A stretch of DNA of 64,000 bases from Bacillus sp. V5-8f (GCF_002863565.1 NZ_PGUW01000006.1:98580-162579), one strand, 5' to 3'; counted from the stretch's first letter, positions 35,133-44,672 are shown. Numbers and translations: made by a program. Notes: generated by a model from the letters alone, not told the origin.

Positions 35133-37394
35133 ATGAGACAATATGGAGAAGTTATGCAGCTTGATCCTTTGGAAAACGGCTTAATTTTCAAATTTATTAA
35201 GGATGGTAACAATTTCATCCATACCTTTTGTGAAGGGGGGCTCCTTCATAAAATGGGGCTTACCCCTAGTGAGATTCTTGGACATTCATTATATGACTTC
35301 CAGGAAAAGCACGTAGCCGAAAACCAGCTGCAGTTCTATGAAAAAGCATGGTCCGGTAGGAATGTTCAATATGAGAGTACCATTAATGAGGTAAATTATG
35401 TGGCCTCTTTAATGCCCGTTGTACAAAATGACAGAGTCATAGAAGTAATGGCATCCTGTATTGATGTATCGGAGCGAAAAAACCTGCTCGCAGAAAACCG
35501 CCAGAGGGAAAACTTGTATGCAGCCGTTTTAAATACCATGTCAGAAGGCATCTTCATCATGGGAAAGGACAAAAGGATTGAGACATTAAATGACAATGTA
35601 GGAAGGATTCTGGGAGTAAGTTTATCCGGTGTGTATGACCATTCCACCCTTAAGGGGCAATATGGTGTAGAGTTTGTAACAGAGGAAGGCACAGTTCTTC
35701 ACTATGAACAATTACCCGGATCGGTGGCCTATGAAAAAGGTCTTTCCTTTAATGATATTGTGATTGGGGTAAAAGAAACGGAGCGAATCATCAAGTGGCT
35801 ATCTGTAAATGCAAAGCCCCTGCCGATGAACGTATATAGTGAAATCGCCGCACTTGTTTCCATTAAAGACATTACCTTGCAGAAGGAACAGGAAACACGT
35901 TTGTTGGAATCCCATTCTTTTCAAAAAACCTTATTAGATATTTTGGACAATGGGATCATTGCATCAGACAGGGACAGAAATATAACCTTGCTCAATAAAA
36001 GGGCCCATGAGATGTTCGGACTGAAGGAAAACATAGATGCCTATATCGGAAGGCATATTAGCTGTCTACATCCTTTCTTTTCTGAGGAATCTACTGTAAA
36101 AGTGGTTAGGAAACGGAATAAGACTTCGATCCAAATAGAAACATTTGAACGCCGGATTATTCAATGCAATTATTTTCCTTTCCGGACAAAAAGTAATGCC
36201 ATCGCAAACTTGTGGGAGTTTCAGGATATTACAGAAAGAAAAGTGATGGAGAGATCCATTATTTCCTCAAAAGAAGAGGCGGAAAAAGCGAATTATGCCA
36301 AATCGGATTTTCTTTCTAAAATGAGCCACGAATTGAGGACACCGCTGAATGGAATACTTGGATTTGCCCAATTGCTTGAAATGGATCACACTTTAGAGGA
36401 AAAACATATTGATTTTGTCCAAGAAATATTAAACAGCGGCCGCCATCTGCTTAACCTGATTAACGAACTGCTTGATCTTTCCAGGATTGAAACGGGGAAA
36501 TTGAAGGTTTCTTTAGGTAAAACCAATTTCCTGGAAATCGCTAATGAATGCATTAACATTCTGCAGCCAATGTCGATCAGCAAGAACATTACCATGCATA
36601 AACAAATAAAGAATTGTAAGAACATCAATCTTTTTGTTGATCCGCTCAGACTGAAGCAAATCTTGCTTAACCTTCTAGATAATGCGATAAAATATAATAG
36701 GAAAAATGGCGAGGTCACCATCTCATCCTCTTTGAAAGGGAAAAATTTGGTAATTGATATTATTGATACAGGTGTAGGATTTTCGAAAGACGAATATGAA
36801 AAAATATTCGACCCCTTTTACAGGATTCATCATACGAAAGAACAAGGTGCAGGAATCGGACTGGCTTTAGTCAAGCAACTTGTGAATCTTTTAGGAGGAA
36901 TAATCCAGGTGAAGAGCACGGTTGGAATAGGAAGTGTTTTCTCCATTACCTTTCCTGTTTATGATCACGGAAACGAGGGCTCACCTACAGAAGATCTGAA
37001 GACTAGTGTGGAGAGAACAAATTTTTTGAACTTTACGGTAATCTATATAGAAGACAATCAGTCGAACCTTCACCTGGTAAACAAGGTATTGTCCTCTATA
37101 GATGTTAAACTGTTGGCTGCCAACACAGGTGAAGAAGGAATAAGATTAGCAACGAGCCAAAGAGCCGATTTAATCCTGCTCGATATTAACCTTCCTGATA
37201 TCGATGGCTACCAGGTTTTCGATAGATTAAAAGAGAACGATTTGACTAAGGAAGTACCCATCATTGCCTTAAGTGCAAATGCGATGGAAAAAGATATTAA
37301 GTTCGCTTTGGATAAAGGCTTCGACGACTACTTGACAAAACCTATAAATATAAAAGAGTTTCTAGGGAAAATTTGTAACAAGCGCGGCAGCTAA
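35133..37394 (+). CDS. Soluble hybrid histidine kinase: three PAS-like domains, kinase core, receiver
   Basis: A 753-residue protein without transmembrane segments. Three PAS-like units occupy about residues 10-115, 125-250 and 265-370, the first two ending in the PAC-like phrases ASCIDVSERK and VSIKDITLQKE. The HisKA box is KMSHELRTPLNGILGFAQ (His about 398). HATPase boxes are LLNLLDNAIKYN, DIIDTGVGF and GAGIGLALVKQL. The C-terminal receiver has LILLDINLPDIDG (phosphoacceptor Asp about 684) and LTKPI. No output domain or adjacent response regulator is present, so it probably feeds a phosphorelay. The sensed signal is unknown. TAGGAG precedes the ATG. Confidence 0.92.
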   Translation: MRQYGEVMQLDPLENGLIFKFIKDGNNFIHTFCEGGLLHKMGLTPSEILGHSLYDFQEKHVAENQLQFYEKAWSGRNVQYESTINEVNYVASLMPVVQNDRVIEVMASCIDVSERKNLLAENRQRENLYAAVLNTMSEGIFIMGKDKRIETLNDNVGRILGVSLSGVYDHSTLKGQYGVEFVTEEGTVLHYEQLPGSVAYEKGLSFNDIVIGVKETERIIKWLSVNAKPLPMNVYSEIAALVSIKDITLQKEQETRLLESHSFQKTLLDILDNGIIASDRDRNITLLNKRAHEMFGLKENIDAYIGRHISCLHPFFSEESTVKVVRKRNKTSIQIETFERRIIQCNYFPFRTKSNAIANLWEFQDITERKVMERSIISSKEEAEKANYAKSDFLSKMSHELRTPLNGILGFAQLLEMDHTLEEKHIDFVQEILNSGRHLLNLINELLDLSRIETGKLKVSLGKTNFLEIANECINILQPMSISKNITMHKQIKNCKNINLFVDPLRLKQILLNLLDNAIKYNRKNGEVTISSSLKGKNLVIDIIDTGVGFSKDEYEKIFDPFYRIHHTKEQGAGIGLALVKQLVNLLGGIIQVKSTVGIGSVFSITFPVYDHGNEGSPTEDLKTSVERTNFLNFTVIYIEDNQSNLHLVNKVLSSIDVKLLAANTGEEGIRLATSQRADLILLDINLPDIDGYQVFDRLKENDLTKEVPIIALSANAMEKDIKFALDKGFDDYLTKPINIKEFLGKICNKRGS

Positions 37395-37413
37395 CGCTGT
37401 CCGCCGCTTGTTT
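37377..37413. terminator. Bidirectional terminator between the hybrid kinase and mnxG
   Basis: AACAAGCGCGG.CAG pairs with CTG.CCGCCGCTTGTT. The 5' arm overlaps the last codons of the kinase gene. T- or A-rich flanks serve both convergent genes. Confidence 0.75.
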
Positions 37414-37423
37414 AAATATTTTA

Positions 37424-40400
37424 CTATTTTTTCGGTCGATGTTTGATTCGGCCATTTTTTAGGGGAAGGAGATGATTTTTCCGTTTTTTATGCACACGGA
37501 TGATCCCCCACATCCCTTGTTCAATATCCCAGCGTATATTTCCAGAGCGGTACATATAGTCACCCGGCAAGTTATTAAGACTGCCTGCTCCATAGTGAAT
37601 CGTATGATCGGAAGTATGCCCGGCCACGATTTTCCCCTCAACAGACTTAATCTCGGAAATAATGTCCCGATCATCAATGTTCCAATAGTGGCCGTGTAAA
37701 TGGAAGGTGTGTGCACGGCGCCGTTCGGATGGGTTAACAAGCCTGATTATAATCGGGTCTCCAGGATATGCTTCAAAGACCGGGGTTGATGGGTCTCCAA
37801 AAACTCTTGAATTAAATAAATCTGCTAAAACAGGGGTTACTCTTAACCTATTAATTAACCGTTCTGTCCGATAGTTGAAGCCCCGTGAGCCATTATCGTA
37901 CGTATCCACAAGATCATTCAACTCATCAAGGTCAACACTTCCCAAAATTCCTTCCACCGGATCAATGATTACACGACCCTCCCTGTCTGTTAATCGCGCT
38001 CCGTCGTACATTACTAAAACAAATTCTCTTGTTTCCGGAGTAAACGGGCTGCGCAAAATGACATTTGAACCGGTTTCAACTGGTTTTCTGCTCTTGGGAT
38101 CCAGATATTCCGTTCCTCTTGCTTCAGCGATAAAGGCCCCAAACGTTCCTAATGATCTATGATTCCTGATGTCGGCCATATCCCACATTCCGCATGCCCC
38201 TACCTGCAAGTCAACATACCAGCGGTACGTGATTGTTTCACCGGGTCCTACTGTCTGATCCGAATTAAAGCCAACCGTTTCACCGGAAGAGGATTTTACA
38301 TCATATTGGATCAGCTGTGGATGCAAGGAGATTCTTAAAGAAGGAGGGTAAAAGGCCTGTTCTTTAACAGGAGGATAAGGCCAAATTCCGTCAGGAAAAG
38401 GAAATCTGTTAGGTTCCAAACGGCTGGTCAAGCTTACCTTAACAATATCACCCTGATTGGCACGAATGATCAACGGATCCGGATTTTTCCTGCCGCGCAG
38501 GATATCATCTACATCTTTTTTAAGAGCGAAAATAATGCCAAAAGGGTCCTGTTCATCCCATTTACTGTAGTTGATGGGTGTATGGAAAGCGACGACATGA
38601 AAATGTTTTACGGGTGCATAAGCTGGTGCAGGTACCTTGACAGCTTTGACCCGTTTAGGCGGTTTTCCGGTGCATTTTGGCAATGCTTTTGTCCGGTCCG
38701 GAGGTGCTTTTCGGTCCGGAAGCGGCATAAGAAAATCAACTTTCTCATCAAATGCGCGGATCAGTCCCCATAGTCCGTTCCAGAGGTCTTCCTCCGTTTC
38801 AAAGGTCCATAAATAATCACCGGATCTTGGAACCTCCATTTCAAAAGTAAAGGATTCTGATATGCCAATATGCTGTTGAGATTTGAACTTTGAATCCATG
38901 TCAGATCGCTCTGATCTCCATCGCAGTCCATGGATGTTAAAGCTATGGGATTCTTCATGAGCACCTTGCAACAGCCGGATTCGTATCGGATCGCCCTCAT
39001 AGCATAGTAAGATAGGGGTAAATGGATCGCCATTTACAAATGAGCTAAAAGAATACGCCGGATCACTATCCTTTCCCAATCTGAATTGAAGGGGTTCATT
39101 TTTATAATTCACGCCATATAGTCCAGGATCATCCTGGGAACCAGGGAATGGAGGCGGGTTCAGGGGACAGCCGTCTTTGTCGAATAGCAAGGAAAAATCC
39201 TGAACCATTAAAACAAAATCCCGATAGTCGGGAATTAATGGGTGCACCGCTGTAATCTGTGTACCATGATCTACGGGGATTCCGGTTTTGGAGTCGAAGA
39301 ATTGACTGAACCTTGGGTGTATCACTCCTGTTCCAAAGACCCCATGCTGCTGATGGAAGTTTGCAAAAAGATGGTCATGGAAGTACCATGCCTTCAATTC
39401 AACATCAGCAAAATATTCGTAACGTATCGTTTCACCGGGCAAAACGCTTGAGTCATAGTTCCATCCAACATTGGCACCATCGCAAACCAAAACATCAAAT
39501 TTAACATAGTGGATATGCATGCCGCTTTCATATGACCTGGTCACAAGCTGGAAGGCATTTCCCCCGGCTACTTCCGGCAGCCTGTTTGTGAAATTGATTC
39601 TGATACAAGTGCCGGCCTCGACATGGATGACCAACGGCTCAGGCTCTTTTCTACCTGACAGGACATCCTCGATGTCTTCATCCAGGATAAAAATCCTTCC
39701 CTCAGGATCGTTCCATCCTTGCCGGTTGTAAACGATCGGGAGCTGGATATGCGACACATTGAATTCCTTAACCACTGGATTGTCAGCAACGGCACAGGGA
39801 TCAGTAAAAACAGCACCAGGACGTGGATTTGGAACAGCTGCGTTTCTTTCGAGATCCGTCAGTTCCCGTCCCCCCACGATACCAAGGGGCGGTCTGGGCG
39901 CTTTGCAGCCTACAATACCGGGAATGAAGTTCGGAAAACCAGGCTGCTCTTTAGTAGGCTTTGGTGGGCAAGGACGGTCGGGCAAGGGCTGTAAAGGTGC
40001 AATTGGAATTCCATTCGGGTAACACTGGCTGCCATCCTGCAATGTATCAAAAATACGGTTTAACCCCCACATTCCTACGCCAAAATGAGGGTATAAGTGG
40101 CAGTGGATAATGGCATCTCCAATGGCTCCTTGCAAGGATCCCAGGCCATAAAGCGGTTCAATCGTATACCAGGTCTGCGGGCTTACCGCCTGGGAATCAA
40201 AAATATCCGATTCTGTATTCGTAGGATCCCTTGGCCATTGATGGACATGATAATGGAATACGTGTGTTTCCTTCACACCGGCATGTACAAGCCTGATTTT
40301 TGCTGGATCTCCGCGATAACCACGTAATATTGGAGTGGCTGGATCTCCAAATACCCAAGAATCATGATGTATTTCTTCTCCTTCACAATCAGGGGCGACG

Positions 40401-41104
40401 ACGCCTTCCCGAATCAGCTTTACCCGGTTTTCCATCGGTTCATTTCGATAATTAATGGCGTGGGTACTTAATCGTTCCTTATTAGTCATAGGGTCCAGTG
40501 GCCGGTTCCCTGTTACATCCAAGGTTGGCATTTCGTCGTGGAAAATCCACGCATATTCTCGAAATGACGGCAAGAAAGGATGGTGGATATCTGCGAACTC
40601 ACCGCTATTAATGGGACCGCCTGTAACTGGATCCGTCCACCAGGAACCCCGTCTTTGGACGAACAGACAGCCGAATAATCCGTTAATATTTGTCCCATCA
40701 TCGCTGCTATCGGGATTGCCCAAGTCCGAAAATATATAAACTCCTTCATGATTTACTTGGAACCGGTAGAGGAGCTCGCCGCCTGGATCGGCAAGCGTGT
40801 TTGTGTTGAAGCCGACATTGGCTCCATCTGAATCTAAAACGTTATAATCAGCTTCTTGAAAATGCATACCTGCGGCACAGGCAAGTTTATTTTCAAACAA
40901 AACTTCAATAACATCTCCTACATTTCCCCGAATACATAGGGGCTTAACCAAATCAACCGGCGTGAAAGGCTTCTTGCGTACTTGTTCTTTCACTTGTTCC
41001 TCATTTTCCTTAAGGACGTACATTGCTCCGTGAGGGTCATGGTCCCCGAAGTTGTTCAAAACAATTCGTATCGGGATGGCCACTACATGAAAATATCGTT
41101 TCAT
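37424..41104 (-). CDS. mnxG: Giant multicopper oxidase, MnxG-like Mn(II) oxidase
   Basis: A 1226-residue multicopper oxidase built of about six cupredoxin domains, far longer than CotA-type laccases but matching MnxG of Bacillus sp. SG-1. Copper motifs are visible: HYHVHQW (about residue 282), the type 1/type 3 motif HCHLYPHFGVGMW (about 335), MHIHYV (about 530) and WYFHDH (about 576). Further HxH motifs are NIHGLRW (about 721) and TFHLHGHYWN (about 1138). No signal peptide is present, as expected for a spore-surface enzyme made in the mother cell. MnxG oxidises Mn(II) to Mn(IV) oxide in complex with MnxE and MnxF, whose genes lie just upstream in one operon. Confidence 0.93.
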   Translation of the reverse strand: MKRYFHVVAIPIRIVLNNFGDHDPHGAMYVLKENEEQVKEQVRKKPFTPVDLVKPLCIRGNVGDVIEVLFENKLACAAGMHFQEADYNVLDSDGANVGFNTNTLADPGGELLYRFQVNHEGVYIFSDLGNPDSSDDGTNINGLFGCLFVQRRGSWWTDPVTGGPINSGEFADIHHPFLPSFREYAWIFHDEMPTLDVTGNRPLDPMTNKERLSTHAINYRNEPMENRVKLIREGVVAPDCEGEEIHHDSWVFGDPATPILRGYRGDPAKIRLVHAGVKETHVFHYHVHQWPRDPTNTESDIFDSQAVSPQTWYTIEPLYGLGSLQGAIGDAIIHCHLYPHFGVGMWGLNRIFDTLQDGSQCYPNGIPIAPLQPLPDRPCPPKPTKEQPGFPNFIPGIVGCKAPRPPLGIVGGRELTDLERNAAVPNPRPGAVFTDPCAVADNPVVKEFNVSHIQLPIVYNRQGWNDPEGRIFILDEDIEDVLSGRKEPEPLVIHVEAGTCIRINFTNRLPEVAGGNAFQLVTRSYESGMHIHYVKFDVLVCDGANVGWNYDSSVLPGETIRYEYFADVELKAWYFHDHLFANFHQQHGVFGTGVIHPRFSQFFDSKTGIPVDHGTQITAVHPLIPDYRDFVLMVQDFSLLFDKDGCPLNPPPFPGSQDDPGLYGVNYKNEPLQFRLGKDSDPAYSFSSFVNGDPFTPILLCYEGDPIRIRLLQGAHEESHSFNIHGLRWRSERSDMDSKFKSQQHIGISESFTFEMEVPRSGDYLWTFETEEDLWNGLWGLIRAFDEKVDFLMPLPDRKAPPDRTKALPKCTGKPPKRVKAVKVPAPAYAPVKHFHVVAFHTPINYSKWDEQDPFGIIFALKKDVDDILRGRKNPDPLIIRANQGDIVKVSLTSRLEPNRFPFPDGIWPYPPVKEQAFYPPSLRISLHPQLIQYDVKSSSGETVGFNSDQTVGPGETITYRWYVDLQVGACGMWDMADIRNHRSLGTFGAFIAEARGTEYLDPKSRKPVETGSNVILRSPFTPETREFVLVMYDGARLTDREGRVIIDPVEGILGSVDLDELNDLVDTYDNGSRGFNYRTERLINRLRVTPVLADLFNSRVFGDPSTPVFEAYPGDPIIIRLVNPSERRRAHTFHLHGHYWNIDDRDIISEIKSVEGKIVAGHTSDHTIHYGAGSLNNLPGDYMYRSGNIRWDIEQGMWGIIRVHKKRKNHLLPLKNGRIKHRPKK

Positions 41105-41123
41105 TCATTCCTCCCTCCTTCGA

Positions 41124-41432
41124 TCAGAAATTATCCTTTAAATTTGGAATCGCGGGAAGGCCCTTGCGCTCAATATAAAAAGCTTCGATTTGGTGAATAT
41201 GGATGTGCCACTTCCGTTTTTCCAACTCCACTATTGTTGTGGTCTCCACATCCACAACAGCATGGTCATCAACAATCTCGACAATTTTTCCAATAAACAC
41301 AAAAGGATAGGAAGGAGTTAAAATCAGAACATTTTCTCCAATATTCTCCATGAATTCATGAATGAGTGCTTCGTCATGAATATCATTGGAGGAAGGCTCG
41401 CTAAAATCAAAGTTTTCTCTCTTTAGCTTCAT
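41124..41432 (-). CDS. mnxF: MnxF-like subunit of the spore Mn(II) oxidase
   Basis: A 102-residue protein between mnxE and mnxG in the same direction, 25 bases after the former and 19 before the latter. The core ENVLILTPSYPFVFIGKIVEI, then DHAVVDVE and IHIHQIEAFYIE, suggests a small beta-barrel like DUF2642/Sm-type domains. Position and size match MnxF, which with MnxE forms the hexameric partner that solubilises and binds copper and manganese with MnxG. His residues HIHIHQ near the C-terminus are candidate ligands. The assignment rests mainly on context. AAAGGGG lies six bases before the ATG. Confidence 0.8.
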   Translation of the reverse strand: MKLKRENFDFSEPSSNDIHDEALIHEFMENIGENVLILTPSYPFVFIGKIVEIVDDHAVVDVETTTIVELEKRKWHIHIHQIEAFYIERKGLPAIPNLKDNF

Positions 41433-41457
41433 GGCAATCCCCTTTCATTATCTTTCC

Positions 41458-41796
41458 TTATGTAATCGGGATCCGTTCGTTGCAATCAAATCCTGCCGTG
41501 AAATGAGCGATTTTCTCCAAAGGGATGCTTAACGGCGTTGGAAATTGAAAAAATGGGGCGTTTACAAGTTTTATATTTATAGGAAATAAGGTGAGATGTC
41601 CATGCTTTACTTCGAAAATAGTACCGCAAAAAACTGGCCGGAACGTTTGGCCGAATATGTTTAACTGGTCAGATTCTGTTACAAGCAAAATGCTTTCGCC
41701 TCTCATTTCTTGCAACTCCCTGAACAAATCATCTTCAATTTCTGCCAATTGATCATATGTGTGTCTTCTGTCATTGTTTTTATTCAGGCGATCCAT
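41458..41796 (-). CDS. mnxE: MnxE-like subunit of the spore Mn(II) oxidase
   Basis: A 112-residue protein that begins the mnx cluster here. After a charged helical N-terminus (HTYDQLAEIEDDLFRELQEM) comes a beta-rich domain: ESILLVTESDQLNIFGQTF, FCGTIFEVKHGHLTLFPINI and LSIPLEKIAHF. This parallels MnxF and DUF2642-like small barrels. The size fits MnxE. The start is the ATG at 41796, five bases after GGGGAG; the 21 codons of open frame upstream lack a site. The SG-1 operon has four more upstream genes (mnxA-D), which are absent at this position. Confidence 0.78.
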   Translation of the reverse strand: MDRLNKNNDRRHTYDQLAEIEDDLFRELQEMRGESILLVTESDQLNIFGQTFRPVFCGTIFEVKHGHLTLFPINIKLVNAPFFQFPTPLSIPLEKIAHFTAGFDCNERIPIT

Positions 41797-41970
41797 GTCA
41801 TCTCCCCTTTTCAAGTGAATCACCAGCCGAGTGTCCTTCCATGTCTTCTTTTTAAACACTTATGTTCAAGGAGGCCTGTTCTATTCATCAAAAAAGTGTT
41901 TCACGCCCACATAGGAAAAGAAAATTCCTACCAAGCGTTATATACACCCAGCCAAAAAACTGACTGCACC

Positions 41971-41979
41971 CATACAGTA
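41971..41979 (+). promoter_or_regulatory. Candidate sporulation sigma factor -10 element
   Basis: CATACAGTA fits the -10 of mother-cell sigma E (CATACANT) and sigma K (CATANNNTA) promoters and lies 34 bases before the start of the divergent coat-like gene. I could not find a convincing -35 at the right spacing. Confidence 0.35.
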
Positions 41980-42012
41980 GGTATATGTCATAACAAGGAG
42001 GGGGGATGGTGT

Positions 42013-42825
42013 ATGCGAAATCTAGATCACTTAAGTCGTTCTTTCCAAGCTTGTATATGTGAAGCGAAAGGCAATATTGGGTTTTCGAAGTTTCATTTTC
42101 GTCGCCCGGAATGTGTTTCAGCAGTTGAGGCAGAGGAACGGTTTGGTTGCGGCTGCAATTGCCCTGAACAACTCCCACAGCCAAGGTTCTCGTCCCCGAC
42201 AAGCAGTCTACCCCCAGAAAGGTTTGCAAGAATAAGGGAATGTATAGATGAAGCTAATGAATTGCTGCTCGCTTTAGGAGCTGAGAGGGATCAAAATAAC
42301 CAGAGGGCACTCCAGCTGAGCTTACGCAGATTAAGAAAGCAACGGGTAAGCGTAAAAATAGATAGCAATGAACAAGATGAGAAGTTTTTTGGACGCCTAT
42401 TGGATGCAGGCGATGACTTTATAATCATGCAGGTGAAAGATTCCATTCTACTCATCCCTTTTAACAGAATTATTTTTTTAAAACATGTCTATGATACAGA
42501 AGGTCTTGAATCAGAACAGGATTTAATTCAGATTGATCACTGCTTAAGGCAGAAACTTGTACTTGATTTCGGGAAAAATGTAACACAAAGCCCTTATCTT
42601 TTGAATGTTTTCTATGGCATCAGCTTGCGTCTTTTTTTAGAAAGCTTTGTAGGAAGCCATATTTTCATAAAGTCTGAAGGAGATGAAGAGGGGATTAAGG
42701 GTATTCTTACTAAGGCAGGAGAAAGATCGCTTGAAGTACAGGTTGGAAATGAAAAGAAAGGGGCGTTTTATGATCTAATTTATTTTGTTTTATTGAAGAA
42801 GTCTGATTTGAGGAACATTATTTAA
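42013..42825 (+). CDS. Protein with two MnxE/F-like (DUF2642-like) small-barrel domains, probable spore coat protein
   Basis: A 270-residue protein divergent from mnxEFG. The N-terminal ~75 residues are Cys-rich (QACICEAKG, FGCGCNCPEQ). A helix follows (RFARIRECIDEANELLLALG), then two similar beta units: KFFGRLLDAGDDFIIMQ with ILLIPFNRIIFLKHV (about 122-160), and SFVGSHIFIKSEG with GILTKAGERSLEVQVG (about 215-255). The pattern (FxGxLxxxxxDxxxxxxxxxxIPxxxIxxF) resembles the neighbouring MnxE and MnxF. This is my own reading. The start at ATG 42013 follows AAGGAGGGGGG; the long open frame before it is not supported. A role in the spore surface near the Mn oxidase is inferred. Confidence 0.65.
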   Translation: MRNLDHLSRSFQACICEAKGNIGFSKFHFRRPECVSAVEAEERFGCGCNCPEQLPQPRFSSPTSSLPPERFARIRECIDEANELLLALGAERDQNNQRALQLSLRRLRKQRVSVKIDSNEQDEKFFGRLLDAGDDFIIMQVKDSILLIPFNRIIFLKHVYDTEGLESEQDLIQIDHCLRQKLVLDFGKNVTQSPYLLNVFYGISLRLFLESFVGSHIFIKSEGDEEGIKGILTKAGERSLEVQVGNEKKGAFYDLIYFVLLKKSDLRNII

Positions 42826-42996
42826 CTTCTGTTTTTTTCCCAGAGAAGAAAATAGATAAATCCAGGGCTATTGATACATTATCGGTAGCCTTTATCTTTT
42901 GTTTCATTCTAAATCTCCCACACATACATAAAGTCCATTAAAATCCACATTATAGTATTAAATCATTGCTCCCATAGAAAGGTATATCGATTTCCC

Positions 42997-43176
42997 ATGA
43001 AAATAATAGTGATACTATTAGTCATTGCAGTTCTTTGTTTAGGATGGGCCCTGTATAAACTTTTTACATATGACATTTTCAGTGGTGTAACAAATGAATT
43101 GTTAGTGTTTGTAGGGGTTCCGTTTCTAACATGGATTATCTTTGGTATTAGAAGCTTTAATGACTCTCAAAACTGA
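42997..43176 (+). CDS. Small two-helix membrane protein, 59 residues
   Basis: ATG at 42997 opens 59 codons with a clear topology: helix one KIIVILLVIAVLCLGWALYKL, a short loop DIFSGVTNELL, helix two VFVGVPFLTWIIFGI and a polar end SFNDSQN. The coding character is convincing, but AAAGG lies 14 bases upstream, so initiation would be weak. I do not recognise the family. It lies between the divergent coat-like gene and the ger operon. Confidence 0.55.
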   Translation: MKIIVILLVIAVLCLGWALYKLFTYDIFSGVTNELLVFVGVPFLTWIIFGIRSFNDSQN

Positions 43177-43307
43177 ATTTGTAAGCTCTTCTTTTCCGTG
43201 TACTTATTTTGTAGGTGGTTGAACGCTTAGCTTATAGCTGCTTAGAAATACGAATCAACATAATACTTTGCAAAAGAAAACGAGTTAATAGAGGGTGTGG
43301 AGGCTTC

Positions 43308-44672
43308 TTGAAAGACCTAAAACAGGAAATTAACTGCATAAAAAACAAATACGATAACAATCCCGACTTCATGATTCACCGCTTTGAATATTTTAACCAG
43401 AAAATAGCCGTCGTTTTTATGAAAAGTCTTTGCGACGAGGCGCTAATAAAAAAAGGTGTCATAGAGCCTCTATTACTTTGTGAGAGGGAGAGTAAATATA
43501 TATTACATTTATTATCTCTTCCTTCATGTGAACAATTAAACGCTCCAAAAGATGTGGAAAAATTGCTTCTCGAAGGAAATGCTCTTGTCTGCCTTTCCGG
43601 AAATATCTACTCGGTCGATGTCAGGAAGCCGGCCAACGATGAACCGCTAGATTCTAGTGTTGAACAATCGGTCCAAGGCCCGCAAAAGGGTTTAAGTGAA
43701 GATTTAACCATGAATATGACTTTAATAAGAAACCGATACCCATCCAAGCAGCTTAAAATTGAACAGCAAACGGTAGGCACTCTTTCTAAGACCCGAATCG
43801 CCATCCTGTATGATGTGGATTATGTCCAGGAGGACGTGTTAGATGAAATAAAGAACAAATTATCTGGTATAAAAACGGATATCATTCAGGCTGCCGGTCA
43901 ACTGCATAATTATATGACTAAAGAAAAGTTTAGGGTTTTTCCAACCATGATGATCACAGAACGGCCGGATCGGCTGGCCTTAAACCTTTCAGAGGGAAAA
44001 GTCATCATTTTAATGAACGGCACACCTTTTGGGCTGGTAGCCCCTTCCGTTTTTTACGATTTTATTTCCGCAATGGACGACAAATACCATACCTATTGGG
44101 TTGCCAGATTAATGATGATATTGCGGTATATGGGATTATTCATTACGACTACTTTGCCGGCACTATATATCGCCATTACTTCATACAATCCTGAAATAGT
44201 GAGGTCCCAGCTGGCTTTAACCATTGCCGGAAGCCGGGCGGGGGTCCCTTACCCTTCTTTTTTTGAAGTGTTTTTTATGATGCTGGCTGTTGAGATGCTG
44301 GTGGAATCCAGCCTCAGGCTGCCAAAGACCATAGGTCCGACAGCTACCACAGTTGGCGGTTTAATACTTGGCCAAGCTGCCCAGCAGGCCCAGCTCGTCA
44401 GCTCGATGATGATCATCATCACGGCCTTTGTGGCAATATCAAATTTTACTATTCCGATTAATGCCATGAGTTTTGCTGTTCGATGTACCAGGTATCCATT
44501 AATTATATTTGCGAGTTTTTATGGCATCGTCGGAGTGGTGGCAGGCCTCATACTCTTGCTTTGTTACCTGAGTGATTTAAGAAGCTTCGGAAAGCCTTAT
44601 TTAAAAGTTTATTGGGGGAACACAGAAAAATTTAAAAAGGTAAGGGAGAGCAGGAAGGAGGGACAATCGTAA
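43308..44672 (+). CDS. GerA-family germinant receptor A subunit
   Basis: A 454-residue protein. The N-terminal soluble domain (about 1-240) carries family phrases NMTLIRNRYP, TRIAILYDVDYV and MITERPDRLALNLSEGKVIILMNGTPFGLVAP. Membrane segments start near residue 265 (LMMILRYMGLFITTTLPALYIAI), with SRAGVPYPSFFEVFFMMLAVE and RLPKTIGPTATTVGGLILGQAA, and the protein ends in the conserved RSFGKPYL. It is the A subunit of a spore inner-membrane germinant receptor. The germinant is unknown. I use the TTG at 43308, four bases after GTGGAGG; the longer frame to 43215 has no site. First gene of an A-B-C operon. Confidence 0.9.
   Translation: MKDLKQEINCIKNKYDNNPDFMIHRFEYFNQKIAVVFMKSLCDEALIKKGVIEPLLLCERESKYILHLLSLPSCEQLNAPKDVEKLLLEGNALVCLSGNIYSVDVRKPANDEPLDSSVEQSVQGPQKGLSEDLTMNMTLIRNRYPSKQLKIEQQTVGTLSKTRIAILYDVDYVQEDVLDEIKNKLSGIKTDIIQAAGQLHNYMTKEKFRVFPTMMITERPDRLALNLSEGKVIILMNGTPFGLVAPSVFYDFISAMDDKYHTYWVARLMMILRYMGLFITTTLPALYIAITSYNPEIVRSQLALTIAGSRAGVPYPSFFEVFFMMLAVEMLVESSLRLPKTIGPTATTVGGLILGQAAQQAQLVSSMMIIITAFVAISNFTIPINAMSFAVRCTRYPLIIFASFYGIVGVVAGLILLLCYLSDLRSFGKPYLKVYWGNTEKFKKVRESRKEGQS

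Noticed and set aside
37459..40749. Many plus- and minus-strand frames inside mnxG
   Set aside because: They are shadows of a single 1226-codon gene whose copper motifs are all in one frame.
41710..42012. N-terminal extension of the gene at 42013
   Set aside because: It would overlap mnxE on the other strand and lacks a ribosome-binding site, whereas ATG 42013 has a strong one.
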